DNA of 64,000 nucleotides from JACRCG01 sp964524835 (GTDB lineage Bacteria; Desulfobacterota; Desulfuromonadia; Geobacterales; Pseudopelobacteraceae). Of the stretch, positions 16,795 to 25,764 are shown in pieces; position 1 is the first letter of the stretch, and each line of letters begins with the position of its first letter. The stretch lies in the NCBI GenBank assembly GCA_964524835.1, contig CAZGEG010000009.1:1-64000 (forward strand), read 5' to 3'. A program made the position numbers and the translations under genes. The notes beneath the pieces were generated by a model. That model was not told the DNA's origin. It worked only from the letters and a program-made list of their open reading frames with translations, and made no database searches.

Positions 16795-16858
16795 GGTCTT
16801 GAAAAGTGGGTTTTTGAGTGAAAATGCCAAAAAAAGTGATTTTTCAAGACTTGACCCC
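16789..16858. repeat. Inverted repeat with 35-bp loop
   Basis: The left arm GGGTCAGGTCTTGAAAA (16789-16805) and right arm 16841-16857 match at 16 of 17 positions. It looks like a small REP-type or MITE-like palindrome next to the transposase. Confidence 0.85.
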
Positions 16859-16970
16859 ATGCTACATGCGAGTTGGGGTTGGCTGATTTCCTCGGAACAA
16901 AGGTATGTAGGAGATAAAGGGGACAGATTTATTTATTGATCGACTCCAGAGGTTATGGTAATAGCACCAT

Positions 16971-17660
16971 ATGCCAAGAACAGCACGAATCATCATAACT
17001 GACTACCCTCATCACATTATCCAGCGAGGCCACAACCGCCAAGTGGTTTTCGTCTCCGACGACGACTACTTGTTCTACCTTGATAATCTTCAGGAATGGA
17101 AAGAAAAGCTGAACTGTAAATTATATGGATATTGCCTGATGACTAACCACGTTCACCTGATCATCGACCCCGGCGCAGAGGAGCAAAATCTGGCGTTGCT
17201 GATGAAAAGAGTTGCCGGGCGTCAGACGAGGTATGTAAATAAACAGGAAAAGCGGAGCGGCACACTTTGGGAGGGTCGCTATAAATCCAGTCCGATCAGC
17301 ACGAATGATTACCTGTTGGCTTGCTGCCGCTATGTGGAGCTCAATCCAGTGCGCGCCGAAATAGTTGCCGTACCGGAAGCCTACCGTTGGTCGAGTTATG
17401 GCGCTAAAGTGGGTCTTGCGCAACAGGGTGTTGTGGATTTTGATCCATTGTATATGGGCATGTCATCGACAGAAAAGAAACGACAGGACAATTACCGGGA
17501 TTATATGCTTGGTACGATATCCGAGGAAGAAACGGACCAAATACGCCGAGCAATCCAGCGTGGCCAATTAACAGGCGCAAGCAAGTTTATTGATGAAATA
17601 GAGGAAAAGATGGGAAAAAGGGTAGAGTTTCGCGGGCAAGGTAGACCAAGGAAACCGTAA
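16971..17660 (+). CDS. REP-associated tyrosine transposase (Y1/HUH)
   Basis: A 229-residue IS200-like transposase of the RAYT group. Marks are the N-terminal YPHHIIQRGHNRQ, the metal-binding HUH motif as MTNHVHLII (about residue 56), GTLWEGRYKSSP and YVELNPVRA. The catalytic Tyr is probably in the helix near YVELNPVRA (family knowledge). The frame is intact, so it may be active. It sits directly after the interrupted end of the integron array and is enclosed by inverted 16-bp repeats. Its last codons are part of a 46-bp tandem duplication. Confidence 0.9.
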   Translation: MPRTARIIITDYPHHIIQRGHNRQVVFVSDDDYLFYLDNLQEWKEKLNCKLYGYCLMTNHVHLIIDPGAEEQNLALLMKRVAGRQTRYVNKQEKRSGTLWEGRYKSSPISTNDYLLACCRYVELNPVRAEIVAVPEAYRWSSYGAKVGLAQQGVVDFDPLYMGMSSTEKKRQDNYRDYMLGTISEEETDQIRRAIQRGQLTGASKFIDEIEEKMGKRVEFRGQGRPRKP

Positions 17661-17729
17661 AAATAAATCTGTCCCCTTTTGATAAGGTAGACCAAGGAAA
17701 CCGTAAAAATAAATCTGTCCCCTTTTGAT
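17638..17729. repeat. 46-bp tandem duplication at the transposase 3' end
   Basis: Segment 17638-17683, holding the last codons, the stop and one downstream repeat unit, is repeated exactly at 17684-17729. Shorter CCTTTTGAT units follow to about 17790. Confidence 0.92.
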
Positions 17730-17848
17730 ACCTTTTGATAATAAAAATAAATCTGTCCCCTTTTGATGCCCTTTTGATGTCCCCTTTTGAATCCTTCATC
17801 CGCTCCCTTAAGTGGCACGTCTCCAATCAACATAAAATCAAAGGCAAA

Positions 17849-18040
17849 CCTATTTCCACCCTGATCCCCGGCATAGCCTCCTCCAAATTCGACACTCCCG
17901 GCAAGCGCCACTTTTCTCGTCTGCTTTAGGCAAAGCTGGATGACGACTACCTCTGCCGGTACAACGTCCCCATCGGCCCTTCTCGACTCCATCCCGACTT
18001 TATATCTTTTACCCGCAACGGGGCTTGCTTGAACCAGACC
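17849..18040 (+). pseudogene. Decayed 5' fragment of a NERD-domain protein (helicase/nuclease-like)
   Basis: One reading frame gives STLIPGIASSKFDTPGKRHF, then a TAG at 17927, then KLDDDYLCRYNVPIGP and LHPDFISFTRNGACL in the same frame. From memory this resembles the start of NERD-containing helicases (TLIPS..., LEDDYLCWYNVPVG, PDFIVLHPRRGLL). It stops matching before the expected EVKDW motif. With a nonsense codon, no clear start and no downstream part, I read it as a remnant. Confidence 0.5.
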
Positions 18041-18065
18041 TGCTTGAGGCAAACATGTAATGTAT

Positions 18066-19481
18066 CTAAAATCTGTGCCGTGAGCGGAACTGGTCGCCGA
18101 GAAACCATCCCCTGAAAAAATCGAAGTTGTTCAGCAGAACCTTCAGAACGCCCTTCTCCCGTTTCCTGATAAAATAATTCCCCCTGAACAGTGCCGGGCT
18201 GAAAAAAAGCTTGAAGTTTTCCCAGTTCATCAGGCGATTGAGCTGCCGGTTGTTCAGGGTGCGGGTTCTGACGTTGCAGATGAAACCGGTGTATCTGCTC
18301 AGGTCGTCGGGGTTGGTGATCAGGCCGGCTTCGAGCAGCTCCTCGCGAATCCGGGTTCCCGGATAGGGGGTGACGCACTGGACATAGGGAAGGTCGATCC
18401 GGAGCCTTCTGGCGGCCCGGAACACCTCCCGGATATCCTCGCGGCTGTCATCCGGATTGCCGATGATGAATCCACCCATCACGCCGATGTCATGACTGCG
18501 CAGCCGGCTTACCGCCTCCTCCGTCTTCTCCCGGATGTCCCCTTTCTGGAACAGCCGGAGGTTCTTCATCTGCACCGCTTCTATCCCGAGGAACACCATG
18601 CTGAAGTTGGCCCGTGCCAGCGACGGGATCAGTCCGGGATCGCTGACGATACCGGCAACCGACGCCTGGACCAGGTATTCCATGCTGTTCAGGCCATGTT
18701 CGACGATGGCTTCCGCGAGACCCCTGAAACGGGGGGCGTCCAGCGTGATATTGTCGTCAACCAGCAGCACCGTTTTCGTCCCGCGTCTCTTCAGCTCCTT
18801 CAGGTCGGCGATCACCCGGACGATGGCATAACAGCGAAAGTTTGAGCCGTACATCCCGCTGATGGAGCAGAAGGTGCAGGGCATGGTGCAGCCGCGCGAC
18901 GTTTCGACACAGTCCATCTTCCTGCCAAAATAGGTAAAGTTGTCCAGTATACGGGCATCCCTGTTCGGCAGCGGCAGCAGCTGAACATCCAGAAGGCTGC
19001 CGGGCGGGTTGTGGATGAAGGCTCCATCCCGGAGCCAGGAAAGCCCCGGCACTGCGGAAAAATCCCGCGACCCTTCCAGGGCTTTTGCCAGGGCGGGCAG
19101 CGCCCGCTCCCCTTCGCCCCGCACCAGAAAATCGAACGGCGCGACATTTGCGCAAGTCAGTTCCTCATATGCCAGGCTCGCGTGGTATCCACCCAGTACG
19201 ATGTTAGCCTCCGGCGCGGCCTCCCGGCAGATCGACATGACTTCCAGGGCGCTGTTGTACTGAAAGCTCATGCTGCTGACGCCGATCAGCCCGGGGCGGA
19301 ATTCTGCCAACAGTTCCTTCAGCCTGGAGCGGATATTCGTATGAACCAGCACCAGATCGGCAATCCTGACCTCATGGGCTGTGAGATGGGCGGCAATGGA
19401 GCAGAGGCCCAGGTTGGGCACCTTGATTATCCGGTGAAAGTTGTTGGCCGCATCAGGCATGGCCAGGAGCAGTATTTTCAA
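18066..19481 (-). CDS. B12-binding-type radical SAM protein
   Basis: A 471-residue protein with an N-terminal cobalamin-binding-like Rossmann domain (about 1-135) and a radical SAM core starting at VETSRGCTMPCTFCSISGMYG, where C-x3-C-x2-C binds the 4Fe-4S cluster. The canonical DxHxxG cobalamin lower-ligand motif is not obvious, as in many members. The substrate is unknown; relatives modify lipids, hopanoids or peptides. The C-terminal basic-aromatic region (NYFIRKREKGVLKV) could touch the membrane. The gene is monocistronic and ends just beyond the mobile block. Confidence 0.8.
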   Translation of the reverse strand: MKILLLAMPDAANNFHRIIKVPNLGLCSIAAHLTAHEVRIADLVLVHTNIRSRLKELLAEFRPGLIGVSSMSFQYNSALEVMSICREAAPEANIVLGGYHASLAYEELTCANVAPFDFLVRGEGERALPALAKALEGSRDFSAVPGLSWLRDGAFIHNPPGSLLDVQLLPLPNRDARILDNFTYFGRKMDCVETSRGCTMPCTFCSISGMYGSNFRCYAIVRVIADLKELKRRGTKTVLLVDDNITLDAPRFRGLAEAIVEHGLNSMEYLVQASVAGIVSDPGLIPSLARANFSMVFLGIEAVQMKNLRLFQKGDIREKTEEAVSRLRSHDIGVMGGFIIGNPDDSREDIREVFRAARRLRIDLPYVQCVTPYPGTRIREELLEAGLITNPDDLSRYTGFICNVRTRTLNNRQLNRLMNWENFKLFFSPALFRGNYFIRKREKGVLKVLLNNFDFFRGWFLGDQFRSRHRF

Positions 19482-19693
19482 TGTTCCACCCTTCTTGATC
19501 CCGTTTTCCGGTTATAAACCCCGGCCGTTCTCCAGCATGCTCATTATATGGGACGAACAATAATAAGCAAACCGCGATATCTTGTTACATTGACAGTGTC
19601 GGGGAGATTGGTTCTTCTCAGGAACTAAAATAACTAACGACATAAAAATATTTACTGAGTACTTTTTCCGGTATCAGCGAAAAGGTTGTATTC

Positions 19694-19715
19694 TGTTATA
19701 CTACTCCGGAATAGT
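19694..19715 (+). promoter_or_regulatory. Extended -10 promoter and palindrome for mscL
   Basis: TGTTATACT (19694-19702) is an extended -10. It runs into ACTACTCCGGAATAGT (19700-19715), a 16-bp palindrome with one mismatch placed where a repressor could block initiation. Confidence 0.45.
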
Positions 19716-19751
19716 AGTCCTGATGCGAATCTTACTGAGGAGGACGTCTTC

Positions 19752-20147
19752 ATGAGCATGTTTAAAGAGTTTAAGGAGTTTGCAGTGAAGGGGAATGTCG
19801 TTGACATGGCGGTAGGTATAATAATCGGAGCAGCATTTGGTAAAATTATCTCGTCCCTTGTCGGCGACGTGATTATGCCGCCAATAGGCGTCGTATTGGG
19901 TGGCGTAGATTTTTCCAATTTATCGATTGTAGTCCAGGAAGCAGTTGATAAAAAGCCGGCTGTTGTAATCAGCTACGGGAAGTTTTTGCAAACTATTATA
20001 GATTTCACAATTATTGCTCTCGCCATGTTTATGGCAGTGAAGGGTATGAACTCTCTCAAGAAAAAGGAGGCAGCTGCAGTAGCTGCGCCGCCAAATACAG
20101 AGTTGCTGCTTGCGGAAATCCGGGACTTGCTCAAGGATAAAAAATAG
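19752..20147 (+). CDS. mscL: Large-conductance mechanosensitive channel
   Basis: A 131-residue MscL of the inner membrane, which opens on hypo-osmotic shock. The N-terminal amphipathic helix (FKEFKEFAVKGNVVDMAVG), the TM1 sequence VGIIIGAAFGKIISSLVGDV, a periplasmic loop, TM2 around FTIIALAMFMAVKGMN and the C-terminal helix LLAEIRDLLKDKK are all present. AGGAGG lies upstream of ATG 19752, which rules out the longer open frame. Confidence 0.95.
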   Translation: MSMFKEFKEFAVKGNVVDMAVGIIIGAAFGKIISSLVGDVIMPPIGVVLGGVDFSNLSIVVQEAVDKKPAVVISYGKFLQTIIDFTIIALAMFMAVKGMNSLKKKEAAAVAAPPNTELLLAEIRDLLKDKK

Positions 20148-20251
20148 CGCCAGCAGAGCGGTACCCTGCAAAACAGCAGGAATGTCGGTGCCGTGCCCGC
20201 AAATGTAGCGTGGCTGGCTGATCTGCAAGGTGTGAAAGGAAAGGCATGAGC

Positions 20252-20641
20252 TTACTTGAAGGTGGCCAGGACGTATTCGGCAATCGTGCGGGCATCCTTG
20301 TCCGAGATGGTCTCCGCGTCGAACCTGATCATCCGGGATCGTGGATTGCGCATGATTCTGACAATATCCTCCGGTGTGGTGATATGGTGCTTCCGCAAGA
20401 CAGAACCGTGAAGGGTTCGTTTCGGATCTGACACGTTGCCGCCGTCGGGATGGCAGTTACGGCAGAACTGCCTGAACAGCGCCTCTCCCGATGGCACCTG
20501 CCCCTGCGGGTTGGTTGCCGCCTGCCGCTCTGGAGCAGTGCGGGGCGCTTCCGAATTACGTGGAGATTCTTTTGAGCAGCCGCACATAAGGCAGATGGCG
20601 ACAGCCGCAGCGAAACATGTTCCGGTCGTTGTTCTGGACAA
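20252..20641 (-). CDS. Lipoprotein monoheme cytochrome c
   Basis: A 129-residue protein with a lipoprotein signal ending in CLMCGC (lipidated C22), a Pro/Ala-rich linker and one heme motif CRNCH (60-64). The C-terminal helix DKDARTIAEYVL is typical of class I cytochrome c, and a Met in RIMRNPRSRM is the likely sixth ligand. It would be membrane-tethered in the periplasm. It is 24 bp downstream of the quinone oxidoreductase gene on the same strand. Confidence 0.88.
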   Translation of the reverse strand: MSRTTTGTCFAAAVAICLMCGCSKESPRNSEAPRTAPERQAATNPQGQVPSGEALFRQFCRNCHPDGGNVSDPKRTLHGSVLRKHHITTPEDIVRIMRNPRSRMIRFDAETISDKDARTIAEYVLATFK

Positions 20642-20665
20642 GTCGTCTCCTTTTTTGATGTAATG

Positions 20666-21628
20666 TCAGGGAAGCAGAACTATCTTGCCCAGTGTGCTCT
20701 TTTCCATGACGTCATGGTGTGCGGCTGCCGCATCAGCCAGGGGGATCTCCCGGCTCACGACCGGGCGCAGCGTTCCATCTTCAAGGCCGGCTGCGAACGC
20801 CGTATGCATGCTTGCCAGTTCCTTGTCAGAGGCGTTGTATAGTGTCATGCCGAGTATGGTCGCTTCCCGCGACATGATGCTGCGCGGATCGATCTCCACC
20901 CGTCCACGGCTGCCGATGATCACAATCCTTCCGCTGGTCGCCAGGACCGGCAGATCGAGGTCGAGGTTGACATTGGCCAGCATCTCCAGGATTACGTCAA
21001 CCCCCCTGCCGCAGGTCAATTCCCGAACCTTTTCCAGATAGCCTTGTTCCCGATGGTTCAGCACATGGTGCGCCCCCTGGGCCGCGGCGAGCTCGCGCCC
21101 CGCTTCCGTTCCGGCTGTGCCGATAACCGTCATGCCGGCCCTGCGGGCGAGCTGGATCGCTGCGACCCCCACGCCGCCGCTCGCACCATGCACGAGGACC
21201 GACTCGCCGGCCTGCGCCCCGGCCCGCTGGAACAGCGCCCGGTAGGCGGCACCGTAAGGCACGCCGATCGCAGCACCCTGGCCGAACGTTACCGCATCCG
21301 GCAGCGGGTGTGTCTGGAATTCCTTGCAGAGCACCTGACCGGCGTAAGTGCCGGAGAGTGACCAGGCAACATAGACCCGCTGACCGACGGACCGGTGATT
21401 GACTCCGTCTCCAATGCCGGTGATAATCCCGGCAGCGTCGAGGCCGGGCGTATAGGGAAGTTTTAGATCCGGCCGGTACAGTCCGGAGCGGATATAGACA
21501 TCAACCGGATTGACACCGACCGCCTGTACAGCTACGACAACCTGGCCCGGACCCGGCACGGGGTCGGCAACATCTTCCAGCTTCATAACTTCGGGAGGGC
21601 CGAAGAAGTGGACACGTATCGCTTTCAT
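20666..21628 (-). CDS. NADPH:quinone oxidoreductase (zeta-crystallin type)
   Basis: A 320-residue medium-chain dehydrogenase/reductase without structural zinc. It has a GroES-like N-terminal part (PGPGQVVVAVQAVGVNPVDV), the nucleotide motif GASGGVGVAAIQLA and the LVHGASGG region of the QOR family. It probably reduces quinones or enones with NADPH in the cytoplasm. It is probably co-transcribed with the cytochrome gene downstream, though a cytoplasmic enzyme and a periplasmic cytochrome need not work together. Confidence 0.88.
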   Translation of the reverse strand: MKAIRVHFFGPPEVMKLEDVADPVPGPGQVVVAVQAVGVNPVDVYIRSGLYRPDLKLPYTPGLDAAGIITGIGDGVNHRSVGQRVYVAWSLSGTYAGQVLCKEFQTHPLPDAVTFGQGAAIGVPYGAAYRALFQRAGAQAGESVLVHGASGGVGVAAIQLARRAGMTVIGTAGTEAGRELAAAQGAHHVLNHREQGYLEKVRELTCGRGVDVILEMLANVNLDLDLPVLATSGRIVIIGSRGRVEIDPRSIMSREATILGMTLYNASDKELASMHTAFAAGLEDGTLRPVVSREIPLADAAAAHHDVMEKSTLGKIVLLP

Positions 21629-21752
21629 TTATTTTTTCCTTTCGTGATGAGGTCTGTTCACGCAGAGACATTTTACACCTGATTGCTGGCAAAAACAAAA
21701 TACAAGTACTGCCCGTTCATGTATATTCTGTTTTAGTACCCAGGAACCGACC

Positions 21753-22727
21753 ATGCCAATTTTTAGACAATTATCCATAATCGTCGCCATCGCTGTCGCA
21801 CTGTTCGTTGTATCCGGTTGCTCACCACAGGTGCATCTCCCCGGCAAACTGGTCGTGAAACCGAAAGTCGAAAGCGGACATTTTGTCGCCGCTGACGGGG
21901 CGATGCTGCCGCTGAGAACTTGGCTTCCCGTGGATAGCCGGGCCTCGGCGGTCATTGTTGCACTTCACGGTTTCAACGATTACAGCAATTTTTTCGCTTT
22001 GCCCGGAAACTATCTGAGTCGCCGCGGTATCGCCTGCTACGCCTATGACCAGCGCGGTTTCGGCGCCTCACCCGGGCATGGGTTCTGGTCGGGCATCGAG
22101 GCATACACTAACGACCTCTCCTCTTTTGTCACCGAAGTCCGCATCCGGCACCCTGGTGTGCCGCTCTATGTATTGGGGGAAAGCATGGGGGGGGCGGTGG
22201 CCATCGTCGCCATGACCGGAAACAATCCGCCGCAGGCCGACGGAGTCATCCTCGTCGCACCGGCGGTATGGGCACGGGAAACCATGCCCTGGTATCAACG
22301 ATGGCTGCTTGACGCCGCCTCGCATACTCTCCCCTGGGTGCGGCTGACAGGGAAAGGGCTGAAGCGCTCGGCCTCGGACAACAGTGAGATGCTGCGGGCC
22401 CTGGGGCGCGACCCGCTTTTCATCAAGAAAACTCGCATTGATGCCCTGTACGGCCTCACCAATCTGATGGATGAGGCACTGTCGCGGGCTGAGAAACTGC
22501 AGATACCGACTCTGGTCCAGTACGGCGGCAATGACCAGATTATCCCCAAGGAACCGATGTTCCTGTTGCTCGGGAAAATATCCGGGACATCCCGAATAGC
22601 CTTCTACGAGCGCGGTTATCATATGTTGCTGAGGGACCTGCAGGGAGAAAAGCCGTTGGCCGATATCGCCGCCTGGATAGCCTGTCATGACGGCCCCTTG
22701 CCCTACGGCTCGGACAGGTGGAAATGA
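21753..22727 (+). CDS. Lipoprotein alpha/beta hydrolase (monoacylglycerol lipase-like)
   Basis: A 324-residue protein with a lipoprotein signal (LFVVSGC, lipidated C23) followed by a serine hydrolase domain. The nucleophile elbow is GESMGG; HGFND near the oxyanion hole, and YGGNDQIIPKE (acid) and GYHMLLRDL (His) complete the triad. The closest functional type is the lysophospholipase/monoacylglycerol lipase group (Hydrolase_4). Lipid anchoring puts it on the periplasmic side or at the outer membrane. Single gene followed by a bidirectional terminator. Confidence 0.88.
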   Translation: MPIFRQLSIIVAIAVALFVVSGCSPQVHLPGKLVVKPKVESGHFVAADGAMLPLRTWLPVDSRASAVIVALHGFNDYSNFFALPGNYLSRRGIACYAYDQRGFGASPGHGFWSGIEAYTNDLSSFVTEVRIRHPGVPLYVLGESMGGAVAIVAMTGNNPPQADGVILVAPAVWARETMPWYQRWLLDAASHTLPWVRLTGKGLKRSASDNSEMLRALGRDPLFIKKTRIDALYGLTNLMDEALSRAEKLQIPTLVQYGGNDQIIPKEPMFLLLGKISGTSRIAFYERGYHMLLRDLQGEKPLADIAAWIACHDGPLPYGSDRWK

Positions 22728-22863
22728 ACCTCCGTACGGGTTGGTGCCGCATCAGTCGGGGGTCCTTATGAAGAAATGGCTTGAGGCGCCCAGGGTGGTG
22801 TAGCAAGGCAAGATAACGGCACCCCAGTAACAGAATCCGCTTTGTGGCATACCTGTGCAAAAG

Positions 22864-22905
22864 AAAGAGCCGCGCTACCCTGACTCGGGTAAAGCGCGGC
22901 TCTTT
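22864..22905. terminator. Bidirectional intrinsic terminator
   Basis: A 13-bp stem (22864-22876 with 22893-22905) plus an inner 4-bp stem, with T-rich flanks on both strands, separates the convergent hydrolase and histidine kinase genes. Confidence 0.9.
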
Positions 22906-22961
22906 TTGCCATTTGTAACGTCTTTCTCCGCCCGCTGAGTCCGTGCCAGCCCGGAACATTC

Positions 22962-25097
22962 TCATTCAGCCCGGGTACTCTCCGCTGCCAGCAGTCTCCC
23001 CAGAACCCCCGCAACGTCAGCCATGCTGTACGGTTTAACTATCGTCGCGCAGAAGCCGAAGCGGGGAGAGTCCGCCATGACCGGATCATTCGAGTAGCCG
23101 CTCGAAACGACCAGGCGGGCCTGAGGGTCAATCTTCAGGATCTGCTGCGCGGCCTCCTTGCCCCCCATGCCGCCGGGAACAGTCAGGTCCATGATCACGG
23201 CGGAGAACGGGGTCCCTGCAGCCCTGGCTGCCGCGTAGAGCGCGATGGCTTCGTCACCGTTGCTGCAAGTCTGTACGCGGTACCCCAGTTCGCCCAGCAT
23301 GTCGGCTGCCAGGTCCCTCAGGATCTCTTCATCGTCCATGACCAGCAGAGACCGGTGATCACCCGCCTCCATTGCAGTCATCTCCGATTCAGCCGCAGCA
23401 ATGTTCCGGGAGCTTGCGGGCAGCAGGATGTCAAAGGTCGTACCTCTGCCGACGGTGGAGCGGACACTGACATGCCCGCCATGCTTGCTGACTATCGAGT
23501 AGACTGAAGCCAGCCCGAGTCCGTTGCCGGACGGCTTGGTGGTGAAATAGGGGTCGAAGATCTTTTTCAGGTCTTTGGCCGCTATGCCGCATCCCGTGTC
23601 GGCAATGGTTATCCTGACATAGTTCCCCTCCATCAGAGCCGGTATTTGTGCGGTATCCAGGGTGACGTTCTCTGCGGTGATGGCGATGGTACCGCCATCC
23701 GGCATGGACTGTGCGGCGTTGATGATGATGTTGTTGAATGCCTGGCTGAGCTGCCCTTCATCGGCATCGATGTCAGAGAGGTTGTCCGGGATGGAGATGC
23801 TGCTCAGCACGTTGGAGCCGTGCAGGACCAGCGAAGCGGCTGCTTCGATGATCTGCCGGGCGGAAACGGTTTTTTTAATGGGCTGGCTCCCTTTAGCAAA
23901 GGTAAGCAGCTGATGGGCAAGGTCGGCGGCCCGCCGGGAAGCCGTTTCGGCCTGCTCCAGAATCTTCGATGATCTGTGAGATTCATCGATGAGCTTCCGT
24001 GCGAAAGAGATGTTTCCCATGATTCCGGTCAGGATGTTGTTGAAATCATGGGCGATGCCGCCCGCCAGGACACCTAAGGATTCCAGCTTCTGGCTCTTGA
24101 TGCGCTCCTCCTGCATGGCGCGCCGCTCGGTGATGTCGCGCACGATGGCGCAATTGTATTCCCGGTCGTCATATCTGAAATAGTTGGCCGTTATTTCGAC
24201 CGGAATATCACGGCAGTCCAGTGTTCTGTGGGTGGATTCAAACTGGAGGCTCCCGGCCCGCTTCAACTCTTCCCAGTGTGCCGGCCATTTCTCGGCGGGA
24301 AATTCCGGATCGATATCAGAGACAGACATGGTAAGAAATTGTTCATGGGAGTAGCCGAGCATCTTTTCCGCGGCCCCGTTCACATCCCAGAACCGTGCAT
24401 CCGGGGTGATCCAGAAGATTGCATCGGCAATGTTTCCCAGAGTGAAATCCTTGAGTCTCAGCATGTCATCGATGCGTTTACGCTCGGTGATGTCCATGAT
24501 GATCCCGTACCAGACGATGGTTCCATCTTCCCGTTTCTGCGGCTGGGCTACGCCGTACAGCCATTTCAGCCCCTGCCGTGGCAGAACCACGCGATATTTG
24601 CATTTCCACTGGTTGAGCGTCAGTGCGGATTCATTGATGGTGGCAAAGATGTGGTTATGGTCGTCGGGATGGAATCGTTGAAAGGCGGTTGTGGCATCAC
24701 GCTGAATATCTTCGGGTGACAATTCATAGATGTCGTATGAGTTGCTGCTGGCGTAGGGGATTTCAAAGTGCCCATCCGTATGCAGGGTTGCTTTGAAGAG
24801 AATGCCCGGCACCTGCTTGGAGAGGTTGTGTAGCATCATGTGGTTTTGCTGCAGCGCGGTTTCTGCAAGCTCACGCTGTTTGAGAAAGCGGTTTATCAGA
24901 ACAAACAGCAGCCATGAGGTCAGGCCAATGAACACGATTCCCTTGAATATCGCCATGCGGGTTAATATGGAAGGGTCCTGCACGAGCCATCCGAGGACGG
25001 TGTCGGAGCAGTAAATCCAGAGGGTGCCGGAAATGGCGTAAATGGAAACTATTTCCAGCACGCCCCGGCGGCGTTCCTTTTTTGAAGTTATGCTCAT
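22962..25097 (-). CDS. Hybrid sensor histidine kinase with PAS domains and receiver
   Basis: A 711-residue inner-membrane kinase. Two N-terminal membrane spans lie close together with almost no periplasmic loop, followed by a PAS/PAC domain (about 80-205), a second PAS (about 215-325), HisKA with the phospho-His in GGIAHDFNNILTGIMGN, an ATPase domain (NIIINAAQSMPDGG, DTGCGI, GNGLGLASVYSIV), and a C-terminal receiver whose phospho-acceptor lies in AVIMDLTVPGGMGG. The start at 25097 is preceded by GGAG. No separate regulator is adjacent, so it works through phosphorelay or its own receiver. The signal is unknown. Confidence 0.88.
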   Translation of the reverse strand: MSITSKKERRRGVLEIVSIYAISGTLWIYCSDTVLGWLVQDPSILTRMAIFKGIVFIGLTSWLLFVLINRFLKQRELAETALQQNHMMLHNLSKQVPGILFKATLHTDGHFEIPYASSNSYDIYELSPEDIQRDATTAFQRFHPDDHNHIFATINESALTLNQWKCKYRVVLPRQGLKWLYGVAQPQKREDGTIVWYGIIMDITERKRIDDMLRLKDFTLGNIADAIFWITPDARFWDVNGAAEKMLGYSHEQFLTMSVSDIDPEFPAEKWPAHWEELKRAGSLQFESTHRTLDCRDIPVEITANYFRYDDREYNCAIVRDITERRAMQEERIKSQKLESLGVLAGGIAHDFNNILTGIMGNISFARKLIDESHRSSKILEQAETASRRAADLAHQLLTFAKGSQPIKKTVSARQIIEAAASLVLHGSNVLSSISIPDNLSDIDADEGQLSQAFNNIIINAAQSMPDGGTIAITAENVTLDTAQIPALMEGNYVRITIADTGCGIAAKDLKKIFDPYFTTKPSGNGLGLASVYSIVSKHGGHVSVRSTVGRGTTFDILLPASSRNIAAAESEMTAMEAGDHRSLLVMDDEEILRDLAADMLGELGYRVQTCSNGDEAIALYAAARAAGTPFSAVIMDLTVPGGMGGKEAAQQILKIDPQARLVVSSGYSNDPVMADSPRFGFCATIVKPYSMADVAGVLGRLLAAESTRAE

Positions 25098-25435
25098 GCA
25101 GGCTCCAGTACGGCTTTTGTGATGTCCCATAACGGTCATGGGCATTGCCGGGTCATAGTTGCCGAAATAATCGCATTCGATTGTAATCTTTTATAGATCT
25201 ACTTTGTACCACATTTTTTGGTAAGGGGGGAATGCGGTGATCTCTTCCCTGTACAATGCAGAAAGATACCGGAGCGTTCAATTGGCTCAGGTTGGCGCTG
25301 GTTACTTGTGGGGCCGTTTGACGTTTTGAGATTCTAGGGTATTATTCAATTTGACCGGGCAAAACATCCATGTAGCTATGAACTGCCCCCTGAATATCAG
25401 GCATAAAACTGAAACTTACAGGCTTCGGTGCTGCA
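25098..25435. other. Intergenic region, 338 bp
   Basis: This separates the divergent histidine kinase and the secreted-protein genes. It is AT-rich near 25170-25230 and should hold promoters for both directions. I see no gene, strong palindrome or RNA structure. Confidence 0.6.
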
Positions 25436-25702
25436 ATGCGAAAACTCATATCGTATATACTGTTCGTCCTTCTTGTCATCTCGTCATTCGAATCGGGGCA
25501 TCACTGCTTTTGCGCCTCTCATGCACAATCTAAATCGATTTCAAAAAAACACTGCCCAGATATATCTGTGGCTGACCTTCATGACATATTTCAAGAAGCT
25601 CCATTAGTTCTCACCGTTACCTACCTGCAGCCCGGCATCCCTCCGGGGCCGGTCTCCTCCACGATTGTTGTTTCCTGCCACAGTCGCGCCCCTCCCGTCT
25701 GA
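25436..25702 (+). CDS. Small secreted protein of unknown function
   Basis: An 88-residue ORF with a convincing signal-like N-terminus (MRKLISYILFVLLVISSF) and a HHCFCASH segment just after it. The C-terminal third is rich in Pro, Ser and Val. There is no CXXCH heme motif. The ribosome binding site is weak, and no homologue is recalled. It precedes the Cys-rich lipoprotein gene by 62 bp on the same strand. Confidence 0.4.
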   Translation: MRKLISYILFVLLVISSFESGHHCFCASHAQSKSISKKHCPDISVADLHDIFQEAPLVLTVTYLQPGIPPGPVSSTIVVSCHSRAPPV

Positions 25703-25764
25703 TTTTTTCTACCCGGTTGTAACTGACTAAAGTACCTTCTGTGATTCTCTGAAGAGGCGCCGGT

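Larger units (their letters stand above)
16919..17760 (+). mobile_element. REP-associated transposase element
   Basis: The transposase gene is bracketed by GGGGACAGATTTATTT (16919-16934) and its exact complement AAATAAATCTGTCCCC, present three times downstream (17661-17676, 17707-17722, 17745-17760). Single-strand-acting Y1 transposases recognise such hairpin ends rather than classical terminal inverted repeats. The extra downstream copies suggest local duplication. Confidence 0.75.

Noticed and set aside
17501..18052. Minus-strand frame of 183 codons across the transposase repeats
   Set aside because: It translates the repeated AAATAAATCTGTCCCC units and the antisense of the transposase end; not a protein gene.
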